Positions 1-7,448 of a stretch of DNA of 11,128 bases are shown here, in pieces (positions within the stretch are counted from its first letter, which is position 1; every line of letters begins with the position of its first letter). The stretch is from Lachnospiraceae bacterium (GTDB lineage Bacteria; Bacillota; Clostridia; Lachnospirales; Lachnospiraceae): positions 1-11,128 of the forward strand of contig VSNE01000061.1 in assembly GCA_009774155.1 (NCBI GenBank). Direction: 5' to 3'. The position numbers were made by a program, and so were the translations under genes. The notes beneath the pieces are model-generated. The model saw only the letters and a list, made by a program, of their open reading frames with translations. It did not search any database and was not told where the DNA came from.

Positions 1-539
1 TCTATGGCCTTCACTGCAATATCCGGATAATTGATGCTTGAAAAGGCGTTGTAGCTTTTGGATCGTTCCTTTTTTGCCCGCGTTCCTGCAATCACCTTTC
101 CTCCGAATACAATATTTACCCCATGGGCCCGGTCATCTGAGACAAACCGGAGGCTGTCCCGCAGGTTCAGCCTTGCATCGGTAATTTCCAGATTAATCGG
201 CTTTTGCGCCCCGGTAATTACTACAGGCTTTAAATTATTCTGGATCAGATAGGACAGAGCCGCTGCCGTATACGCCATCGTATCCGTTCCGTGGCATATT
301 ACAAAGCCGTCGTATCGGTCATAATTTTCTTCTATCAGTCCCGCCAGAATCAGCCAGTGCTTCTGGCATACATTCGTGCTGTCCAGACTGAACGGCTGGA
401 CAGAGTCCACCTGACAGAAGCTTTCCGTCTCCGGCACATATTCCAGTAATTCCTCTGATGTAATCTGAGGCTCCAGTCCCTCTGATGTATGTCTGGAAGC
501 AATCGTTCCGCCTGTTGCAATCAATAGTATATGCTTCAT
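1..539 (-). CDS. ansA: L-asparaginase, type I (cytoplasmic), N-terminal part; runs off the window edge
   Basis: Hydrolyses L-asparagine to aspartate and ammonia in the cytoplasm. Only the first 179 codons lie in the window; the C-terminal half (families are usually about 330-340 residues) is cut off by the left edge, not by a mutation. The first signature TGGTIAS (residues 9-15) holds the expected nucleophile Thr12, and the second signature HGTDTM (83-88) holds Thr85 and Asp86, the second catalytic Thr-Asp pair. The LDST stretch (52-55) fits the substrate-binding Asp-Ser loop, and Lys156/Lys157 lie where the catalytic lysine is expected. There is no signal peptide, and the sequence around HGTDTMAYTAAALS resembles E. 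coli AnsA, which favours the low-affinity cytoplasmic type over the secreted type II. The ATG was chosen because it begins the MKHILLIATGG strand and follows GGAG, although that spacing is short (3 bases). It starts 10 bases after the DUF4132 stop with no terminator between, so co-transcription is likely. Confidence 0.93.
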   Translation of the reverse strand, partial: MKHILLIATGGTIASRHTSEGLEPQITSEELLEYVPETESFCQVDSVQPFSLDSTNVCQKHWLILAGLIEENYDRYDGFVICHGTDTMAYTAAALSYLIQNNLKPVVITGAQKPINLEITDARLNLRDSLRFVSDDRAHGVNIVFGGKVIAGTRAKKERSKSYNAFSSINYPDIAVKAI

Positions 540-549
540 TTTCTCCAAC

Positions 550-3500
550 CTATCTGCTGTTCCTGCACTCCGGATAGGGAACCTGCTCCTGGCTTGAAGC
601 GGTTGCCTTTGTAAGCTGCAGTACGATTTCGCTGAAATAACGCGGGCTGATTTCCGAAAGTGTATACTGGTGCTCATTTTTTATTTTGTCATAGACATAG
701 CTGCCTCTTTTTACGGTGCCCGCCTTGTAAAACTGTACGCCGTAAACGGTCACTTCTTCATTTTCATCTCCTACATAGCATCCTGAAAATGCAAGCTCCA
801 CGCCTACCTCTGCGTCCTCTCTGTAAAAGGTATCATACATTCCCGCATCCTGTACGCTTCCCCGGTACCAGCCCTGGCCCTGGAGCTTGCCTGATAAAGA
901 CAAGCCGTTTAACAGCTTACCCCCAAAGCGGGTAAGCTCTTTCTGACTCCTTTCCTCCTCCGTGATCAGGTAAATCGGACGTTCAAGCTGTTCAACAGGC
1001 TGAATCACTTCATAGTCTGCCAACTGCTCCTTCCAGATCCGGAGACTTTCCTCGTCAAGCTCGATAGGATGAACCAGGCCGATAGAGCCGGATTCCGGAA
1101 ATTCATACTCCTCCTCGTCCATTGTGTTAAAGCTTCCGTCCTCCATATAGCGGAAGGTGTCCTTTAACTCGCCATTCTCATAGAATCCCCAGATTAAGCC
1201 CATGGCAAACTGATGCATAACCGGATTTTTTACAAACAGTTCCGTCCATTTTTCCACATTCCACAGCCGTTCCGCGCTCAGAGCCTGCTCTAACCGGAGC
1301 TTTTGGTTGGACACGACAGTCTTTAACTGCTTTTTTAAAAGCTTAAAAGCATCATTTTCAGCCTTTGCTTTTTCAGCCTCATCCCGTTTTCCCGGCGCAG
1401 GCAGGTTTTTCAGCTTCTTATTATTTTCATCATATATTTCCAGCTCCAGCGCCGGGGTAAGAAGCACCCTGAAGCTTCTCGTTCCATAATCAAATACACG
1501 TTCCATCCGTTCGTCAAAGCCCAGGTTCGGCACAATGCGATCCTCCAGCTCCGCTTTCGTAATGCCAAGCTGCTCCGCCGCATAGGCAAGCGCGTCTCCC
1601 GCCGCGGTTTTTACCTGGCGGAATTTAAACTTCCGGGAAATCTGATCCACTAAAAGCAGCGCAGTGGCGCTTCCGTTCAATGCCAGCGCCCTGACTGCTT
1701 CCGCTGCCATAGCCCCGCGGGATGCTTTGGGCCACTCCTGAATCTGCGCATACAGCGCCGGGACAATTTCTTCGCCCCCGTGGACGGAGGCTGTATAGAG
1801 CACCCATTTTTTCTTTGCCTCGGCTCCGGACTCCAGCCATTTTCCAAAAAGCAGGCCCACATAGGAAGCCAGCTCCTCACGGTTTAATTCGGCAGCCAGC
1901 TTTACGCCGTCCGCGCTTACCCCGGGAATACCCATATCTGCATAGGACACCAGAAGCGCTGCCAGATAATCCTCGGAAGCCAATGTGCCGTCCAGCTTAT
2001 GCACCTCTGAAAACGTGCTTCCTTTCTCGTACACCCATGCCAGCTTCCGCTTTTTACCTCCTTTTAAAATTTCCTTTACAAGCTGTTCCGAGGTTCGTTC
2101 TGCTTCCTGTTCCGCCGCTTTATTTTCCAATCCAAGACAGCTTTGCAGCAGTTCTTTTATTTTCTTGCTTTTTTCTGCGGCAAGGGCTGCCTCCAGCTCT
2201 GTCCGGTAGGAATCCGCCCCCCATGTTTCCAATACCAGCACCGCCATCTCCCGTTCCTGGGACTTTTTGGAGGCCTGCAGATTTTTTATATCCGGCTCCC
2301 ACTCTTTATGGCCTTCATAAATGGTTTCCAAAGCCTCTCTTACCTGTCTGGAGCTGTCTGCCGCACAGGAGAGAAGCACATCCTTATATTCCTGTCCGAA
2401 GCTGTCCAATGTCTGGATACAGAGCAGACGGACCGTAACTGTTCCTGCTTTTGCAAGGGCCGTCAGTTCATTTCCCCAATCCATTTTTTTAAGGCGGAGT
2501 ACCTTCACACATTCATTCAGAAATGTGCTCTTGTCTTTTTCCTGGTAAAAGCTGTCATACATTGCCGACAGGGATTCTATCTGAAAACGTACAGGAAGCG
2601 CCTCTTCCCCAAAAAGCCGGAGAATTTCCATAATTTCTTTTTTTCCTATTTTCTGGTAGTCTCCGCAATTTTCCCAATAGCTGAAAAAGTACCTTGTTCT
2701 CATGCACAGGCCCTCCAGAACTACGGCCCTTCTGTATAGCTGCTGCTCCCCGTCGTTCTTTTTCAGTTTATGGATCGTCTGGCATGAATTCGTGTCATAG
2801 TCCCAGATGTCTCTCCATTCTTTTACAAACGGATACAGAATATCAAGCTCTGCTTCGCCCAGCAAATACTGCTTTACCTCTGCCCTTCCTTTATTATAAC
2901 GGGCGCTCAGCTTTTCCGCCGTTTTTACCCGGAATTCTCCTGCATAGGAAAGACTCATCTCCTGATAAAGCTTTTGATTCTCCTGCTTTACTAAATCTAT
3001 CAGATACTGATACAGTTCGACAGAAACCTTGGATGCTATACGATGAATGACATCGGGACAGTGTTTAACCGCGCGTTTTACAGGGCCGGTGATTTTATTC
3101 TCCATACACCAGATCATATAATCTTCTTTCGGAATAGAAAGCCGATCCTCTAAAGTCCCGATATGCGAAGAAAACCAGGATTTGCCTCCGGCCTTCAGGC
3201 AGATATCAAGGGTGGTCCTGCGGTTCAGCTCTGCGTCCATGGCTGCGGTCAGGCAGAGGAAGGCGGAAAACAGGTCGGAATGCTCAATTGACAGAAAAGC
3301 TGCGCCTGCCAGCAGAAGGATCAGATATTCTGACACTTCTTTTCCTTGTAGTATAGCGGCTATCTCCGGAGGCACGGAGGCATCAGGGCCGGCCTCCCGC
3401 ACAAAGGACTGGAGCTTTTCCAATTCTTCGTCTGAGGGCTTTCCGTTTGTGAACAGATTCGGAATACTCTCAATCAGATCGTTTTCCATAAAATGTATCG

Positions 3501-4098
3501 TATCCTGTACCTCTTTTTCGGGTTCCTTCCCGTTGGGAAGCAGTTTGTCCAAAAGAGAGGACTTGGACTTTTCTGCCTTTGTATAATACAGACTGATTCC
3601 CGCCAGCATAATCTTGGCATTATTATATTTATGCCGGCACAGCTTCATGGCCCCCCGCAGTACCTCCGGATTTTTCTGCTCTATATTGGTGAACGCATGC
3701 TGTAATGAATAGTTATTCCATACGATTCCCTCCGCGCGGATAGCTGCCGCCTGCTCTCTGGTTAAATACTCCAGCTTGGAGTTCAGATTCCAGCCCCAGG
3801 AAACCAGCACATAGTAAGCAGTGGAGCCTCCCACGGCGGCCGCGAAGCGCACAAATCTTCCAATCTCTTCCTTACGCCCCCGTTTTGTACAGTGGTCTAT
3901 GTAATCTATACATTTTGCCGTATGCTCCTTTGCGAGATCCGAAAAGTCCTGAGGCTCCGCTCCGTCAAGAAGTTCCCGGTTTTCCGGCTGTGTGACATCC
4001 AGATACTGCTCTGCCAGCTTAAAGTTCGTTTCCGACAGCTTCATTACATCCAAAGTATTCAAAAGTCTTTGATAATTGCGTTCTTCATTCAGGTTCAT
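550..4098 (-). CDS. Large DUF4132 protein (YehI/MolR-like), probable helical-repeat scaffold
   Basis: A 1182-residue, mostly helical soluble protein with no signal peptide or membrane segment. The C-terminal third carries the DUF4132 region, roughly residues 860-1045. It starts at GFDERMERVFDYG, passes through PVMHQFAMGLIWGF (959-972) and LVHPIEL (about 1009-1015), and ends near EQLERPIY. A further beta-rich stretch of about 130 residues follows (YRGSVQDAGMYDTFYRED and so on). Residues about 540-660 read as HEAT-like paired helices, and the rest of the N-terminal 850 residues is also helical; a DUF5724-type region may be present there, but I cannot confirm it. E. coli YehI is of similar size (about 1200 residues) and sits beside the same partner genes. 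Many DUF4132 proteins have a WGR domain; none is apparent here. The molecular function is unknown, and the old MolR 'molybdate regulator' label has no support in this sequence. The start follows AAGGAG with 8 bases of spacing. The gap to the SWIM gene is 24 bases. Confidence 0.9.
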   Translation of the reverse strand: MNLNEERNYQRLLNTLDVMKLSETNFKLAEQYLDVTQPENRELLDGAEPQDFSDLAKEHTAKCIDYIDHCTKRGRKEEIGRFVRFAAAVGGSTAYYVLVSWGWNLNSKLEYLTREQAAAIRAEGIVWNNYSLQHAFTNIEQKNPEVLRGAMKLCRHKYNNAKIMLAGISLYYTKAEKSKSSLLDKLLPNGKEPEKEVQDTIHFMENDLIESIPNLFTNGKPSDEELEKLQSFVREAGPDASVPPEIAAILQGKEVSEYLILLLAGAAFLSIEHSDLFSAFLCLTAAMDAELNRRTTLDICLKAGGKSWFSSHIGTLEDRLSIPKEDYMIWCMENKITGPVKRAVKHCPDVIHRIASKVSVELYQYLIDLVKQENQKLYQEMSLSYAGEFRVKTAEKLSARYNKGRAEVKQYLLGEAELDILYPFVKEWRDIWDYDTNSCQTIHKLKKNDGEQQLYRRAVVLEGLCMRTRYFFSYWENCGDYQKIGKKEIMEILRLFGEEALPVRFQIESLSAMYDSFYQEKDKSTFLNECVKVLRLKKMDWGNELTALAKAGTVTVRLLCIQTLDSFGQEYKDVLLSCAADSSRQVREALETIYEGHKEWEPDIKNLQASKKSQEREMAVLVLETWGADSYRTELEAALAAEKSKKIKELLQSCLGLENKAAEQEAERTSEQLVKEILKGGKKRKLAWVYEKGSTFSEVHKLDGTLASEDYLAALLVSYADMGIPGVSADGVKLAAELNREELASYVGLLFGKWLESGAEAKKKWVLYTASVHGGEEIVPALYAQIQEWPKASRGAMAAEAVRALALNGSATALLLVDQISRKFKFRQVKTAAGDALAYAAEQLGITKAELEDRIVPNLGFDERMERVFDYGTRSFRVLLTPALELEIYDENNKKLKNLPAPGKRDEAEKAKAENDAFKLLKKQLKTVVSNQKLRLEQALSAERLWNVEKWTELFVKNPVMHQFAMGLIWGFYENGELKDTFRYMEDGSFNTMDEEEYEFPESGSIGLVHPIELDEESLRIWKEQLADYEVIQPVEQLERPIYLITEEERSQKELTRFGGKLLNGLSLSGKLQGQGWYRGSVQDAGMYDTFYREDAEVGVELAFSGCYVGDENEEVTVYGVQFYKAGTVKRGSYVYDKIKNEHQYTLSEISPRYFSEIVLQLTKATASSQEQVPYPECRNSR

Positions 4099-4106
4099 GG
4101 TATGTT

Positions 4107-4112
4107 CTCCTT
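4107..4112 (-). promoter_or_regulatory. Ribosome binding site of the DUF4132 gene
   Basis: Read on the minus strand, AAGGAG lies 8 bases before the ATG at 4098. It is a near-perfect match to the anti-Shine-Dalgarno sequence and fixes this ATG as the start. It sits in the 24-base gap after the SWIM gene, which is consistent with efficient translation of the last gene of the five-gene cassette. Confidence 0.8.
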
Positions 4113-4122
4113 ATAGTATCTT

Positions 4123-6282
4123 CTATATCTGTCCGTTTTCCGCAGACAGATTTTTTGTTTCTTCCATATCTCTCATGGAGAGAAGCGCCATATGGTAGGA
4201 CAGTCTTTCTCTGCATGCCAGCAGATACGCATCCAGTCTTCCAAGGGCCTTAAGCACCGGCTCCGGTGAAAATTCTATCTGATGTCTCTTCCCCCTGAGA
4301 AGTCCGGCAATACAGGCAAAATCCGCTCCCGCCTGATGCAGCCCCAGCCGTTCTCCGTCCTCTGCAAGCTCCGACAACTGGGCAATCATCTCATCCTGTA
4401 CGGAGTTAATGCCGCTGGCAAACAGGTCAGAAAGCTGACGGGAGGCTTCCCTGCAGTATTGCTTCATCGTATTCAGTATTTCTGCTGAAGGAAGCTTTGT
4501 TTCCGGATTTTTATTTCCGGCAGATATTTTATTATCCGAATTCTCTTCTTTTTCTGGTTCCGGCGCCATTGCCTCTGCTTCTTTCAGAAAAAATTCTATA
4601 GGAAACAGGCAAAGCCTTCCTTCCTCATCCATATATACAGATCCGAAAAACAGAATGGAGCCCTGGGAGCGTCTCCGAAGCCTCTGTTCTAACCGTTCCA
4701 GAAGATTGATTGTCAGCCGTTCTTCCTTTGTATATTTCAGGGAAATAAAAAGCTTCCTTCCCATCCGGTCATAAAGACTCCAGGTAAAATGCTGCTGCAC
4801 AGTATCAAAGGAGGTTTCTCCCCAGCGCACTGCTCCAACCAGTGCCAGCCTTTCCTGTCTTTTGGCAGTCCTGTCCACATGTCCTCCGAAATATTCTGCA
4901 AGCAGAGCCTCATAATCCCATGCCGTCATCTGCCGGATTGCTTCTTTATCCATGCTCCTTGTTCCGGTAACCTCTGCCTTACTCTCCTGGCTTGCAGAAA
5001 GCCTGCCGCCTGAAGCCGCTTTGGCATTTAACAGATCAAACTCCAGGCTCTGCAGCTGTTCCCGGCTGCAGCTTAACCCCCATGGAGCCAATGCTTTTTC
5101 CGAATTTGCAGGAGGTTTTCTGCGGATTCCTTCGTAAAATACCGGACGCGCGTCGGTCCAGGTATACCATTTTTTCTGACGGGCTTCCAGAAAGTAATAG
5201 ATTTCACCTTCATACCCGGTCCTGCTGGAAAATGTGCGCCCGCCCATACTCACAAGATGCAGCCGCCCGGCCGGCTCATACGCGTCCCGGAAGGCTCCTG
5301 CCATTGCCTGAATCGTCTCCTGGCTGTCTGCTTTACCGATTTTTTCGGATTTTTGGTAGAGTACCAGAAGCTTTCTGAACAGTTCCCCGTTTCGGAACGC
5401 CGCAGAACGGGAGAAATACTGCTGATAATATGCCGCAGCTTCCCTCAGTCCGCTCTCCAGCGCCGGAAGCCCGGCCCGGTGCGTAATAACCGCCAGCCGT
5501 TCCAGACTGTCCGATACCTCCTGAGACTGTCTGGACAGCCCAATGCACATCTGATGGGTAATTTCTTCGCGTACATTTTCACAGGCACGTTTTACCAGCC
5601 CCATATCCCAGGAGGCATCCGTCGTCTGCAGAGCCTCCAGCTCCTTTAAAGTGACTTTTCCTTTTATAATCTGATAAGCAAGGACTGCCTGTGCCTTATG
5701 GCTGCACAGCTCCTTGCTGTGGCAGGAACAGGTGGAATATTCAAAAGGCTCCAGAAGCTTCACGGATGCTTTTTCCCACGGCAGCGTCACTGTCACAATG
5801 GAACTTTCCTCTACGGGCGGAAGCTCTTCTGCGCGCATATGGGAGAGAAACTGTTTATATCCTCTGCTCTTGCAGGCGCGTTTTAAACGGTCCGCAGGAA
5901 TTTGAAGCAGTTCATTTAATATTCCGGGGGACTTTTTGCTGTCCGTTTCCGAAACCGCTCTGTCCGCTTTGTCCTCCCGGACCTCTTCTGTATCTGAATT
6001 TTCGCCCGCTTCACCTGAAAGCTCTCTTTTCAGCCATAAAATAGCGGTGATCACATGCCTGCATACACTGCGGGACGGACAGGTACAGGCACTCTCTCCT
6101 AACGGCGCGCGGATCACACAGGTTTCTTCCTTTAAAGTCACCTGTGCCTCCTGTTCCTGCCATGTCAGAGCCGGCGTCTCCTGCTCCAGATCCTTATAGG
6201 CGCGTTTTACAGTTCCTTTATTGCAAAGGCCGATCAGATAGTCATCGTCGGCCTGCTGTATCAATGACTTTAATTTTTCCAT
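4123..6282 (-). CDS. Protein with two SWIM zinc fingers (YehQ-like)
   Basis: A 719-residue soluble protein. Two SWIM-type zinc-binding signatures of the form CxCx5CxH are visible: CTCPSRSVCRH (Cys66, Cys68, Cys74, His76) and CSCHSKELCSH (about Cys185, Cys187, Cys193, His195). Each ends a similar block of about 60-70 residues (a basic helix, then a short beta stretch, the finger, and a helix such as VITAILWLK or AQAVLAYQI), so the N-terminus looks like an internal duplication. SWIM fingers bind DNA or mediate protein contacts in MuDR-type transposases, SWI/SNF-associated proteins and MEKK1. The rest (about 210-719) is mostly helical, with an acidic, low-complexity linker near 570-600 and no motif I can assign. 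Similar size and context to E. coli YehQ. A role as the recognition subunit of the MoxR/vWA machine is inference. The ATG is used because an in-frame stop lies six codons upstream; its ribosome binding site is weak. Confidence 0.88.
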   Translation of the reverse strand: MEKLKSLIQQADDDYLIGLCNKGTVKRAYKDLEQETPALTWQEQEAQVTLKEETCVIRAPLGESACTCPSRSVCRHVITAILWLKRELSGEAGENSDTEEVREDKADRAVSETDSKKSPGILNELLQIPADRLKRACKSRGYKQFLSHMRAEELPPVEESSIVTVTLPWEKASVKLLEPFEYSTCSCHSKELCSHKAQAVLAYQIIKGKVTLKELEALQTTDASWDMGLVKRACENVREEITHQMCIGLSRQSQEVSDSLERLAVITHRAGLPALESGLREAAAYYQQYFSRSAAFRNGELFRKLLVLYQKSEKIGKADSQETIQAMAGAFRDAYEPAGRLHLVSMGGRTFSSRTGYEGEIYYFLEARQKKWYTWTDARPVFYEGIRRKPPANSEKALAPWGLSCSREQLQSLEFDLLNAKAASGGRLSASQESKAEVTGTRSMDKEAIRQMTAWDYEALLAEYFGGHVDRTAKRQERLALVGAVRWGETSFDTVQQHFTWSLYDRMGRKLFISLKYTKEERLTINLLERLEQRLRRRSQGSILFFGSVYMDEEGRLCLFPIEFFLKEAEAMAPEPEKEENSDNKISAGNKNPETKLPSAEILNTMKQYCREASRQLSDLFASGINSVQDEMIAQLSELAEDGERLGLHQAGADFACIAGLLRGKRHQIEFSPEPVLKALGRLDAYLLACRERLSYHMALLSMRDMEETKNLSAENGQI

Positions 6283-6318
6283 TTTTTCTTTTCCGTTTTT
6301 ATATGCTGTCCCTTCCTG

Positions 6319-7446
6319 TCAGCCGTTCATAAGCTTCCCCATAAAATCTCCGAGAGCTCCCGGCGTCATGGCTCCCACATGGGCGCCCAAATCTGCCAGA
6401 CGCTGGGCGGTATGCCTGTCATAGACCGGATTTGCTTCCATATCAAGAGCCGTCAGGCAGATAAGCTTTGCCCCGCTTTCAATGATGCCCCGGCTGACGC
6501 TTAAAAGCCCCTGAGTGCTTCCGCCCTCGCAGAGATCGGAAACCAGAACCACCATAGTTTTGTGAGGATTATCAATGAGCGTCTCACAGTACTGCAAAGC
6601 GCCCGTAATATAGGTTCCTCCGCCGAGCTGGATACTCATCAGCGTTGCCACAGGGTCCTCCAGATGGGAGCTTAAATCCACTACCTGGGTATCAAAAATA
6701 ATCAGTCTGGTATCCAGCATTGGAAGTCTGGCAAAGATTCCTGCCATAACGGCGCTGTGGATCACCGAATCCAGCATAGAACCGCTCTCGTCCACTGCAA
6801 TTACCACCCGCCACTGGCTGTAGCGCATGGTACGGCTGTTAAAATACACCTGCTCCAGCATCAGTCTTTGATTTTCCGTATCATAATGCTTCAGATTTCT
6901 TCGGATCGTTTTTTGGATATCCAGATTCCGGATAGAGGGAACCGGACTGCTTGCATTCCGGTCGATCCTGCCCAGCAGGGAACGGCGGATATCATGATTG
7001 AGCTTCTCTGCGATCTCCTCAGCTACTTTTTTTACAATCCGGCGGGCCGCATCCAGCACCTCCCCTTTCATCAGGTGCTTTAGCTGCAGAATGGTTTTCA
7101 AAAGCTCCTGATTGGGCTCCAGCTTTTCCAGCACCTCTTTATCAGTCAGAAGCTCTGTCATTCCGTAGGTATCCAGAGCATGACGCTCCAGAATCTCTAC
7201 GGTCTCCTTTGGAAACAGTTTTCGGATACGGGTAATCCAGGTGGCGGCGGTCAGCCGGCTTGCCTCTGTTCCGCCCTGTCGCCTTACATCCTCTCCCTGC
7301 TCTCTGTTATACAGAAAATCCAGCGCTTCTTCCAGATCCATACAGGAAATGCCGTTTCCGAAGTCTGCCCCTTTTGTAAAATCCAGTTGGTTTTTTGCAT
7401 ATCCCCCAAGAATCAGCCGCCATCGGTTTAATTGACTGGTACTCAC
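6319..7446 (-). CDS. vWA-domain protein with intact MIDAS, partner of the MoxR ATPase (YehP-like)
   Basis: A 375-residue cytoplasmic protein. The helical N-terminal half (about 1-205) has no assigned motif. The C-terminal half (about 210-375) is a von Willebrand factor A domain that starts at the strand WRVVIAVDESGSM. All metal-ion-dependent adhesion site residues are present: Asp219, Ser221 and Ser223 in DESGS, Thr278 in GGGT, and Asp304 in LVSDLCEGG. It should therefore bind Mg2+ or Mn2+ and contact partners through the metal. In MoxR systems such a protein is the adaptor or stimulator of the AAA+ ring, and its length and layout match E. coli YehP (about 378 residues). There is no signal peptide or transmembrane helix, unlike the membrane-anchored vWA proteins of BatA/BatB-type MoxR operons. 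The start is GTG, 8 bases after AGAGGAG; the overlapping ATG at 7448 meets a stop at once. The gap to the upstream DUF5682 stop is 2 bases, which suggests translational coupling. Confidence 0.93.
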   Translation of the reverse strand: MSTSQLNRWRLILGGYAKNQLDFTKGADFGNGISCMDLEEALDFLYNREQGEDVRRQGGTEASRLTAATWITRIRKLFPKETVEILERHALDTYGMTELLTDKEVLEKLEPNQELLKTILQLKHLMKGEVLDAARRIVKKVAEEIAEKLNHDIRRSLLGRIDRNASSPVPSIRNLDIQKTIRRNLKHYDTENQRLMLEQVYFNSRTMRYSQWRVVIAVDESGSMLDSVIHSAVMAGIFARLPMLDTRLIIFDTQVVDLSSHLEDPVATLMSIQLGGGTYITGALQYCETLIDNPHKTMVVLVSDLCEGGSTQGLLSVSRGIIESGAKLICLTALDMEANPVYDRHTAQRLADLGAHVGAMTPGALGDFMGKLMNG

Positions 7447-7448
7447 AT

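Noticed and set aside
1722..2739. Long plus-strand open frames of 238 and 198 codons opposite the DUF4132 gene
   Set aside because: They are rich in Pro, Arg, Ser and Cys with no domain resemblance or clear ribosome binding site, and they lie wholly antisense to a gene with a strong family match.
550..4098. Naming the DUF4132 gene molR, molybdate metabolism regulator
   Set aside because: The name comes from old annotation of relatives; no DNA-binding domain, molybdate-binding domain or molybdenum gene is visible here.
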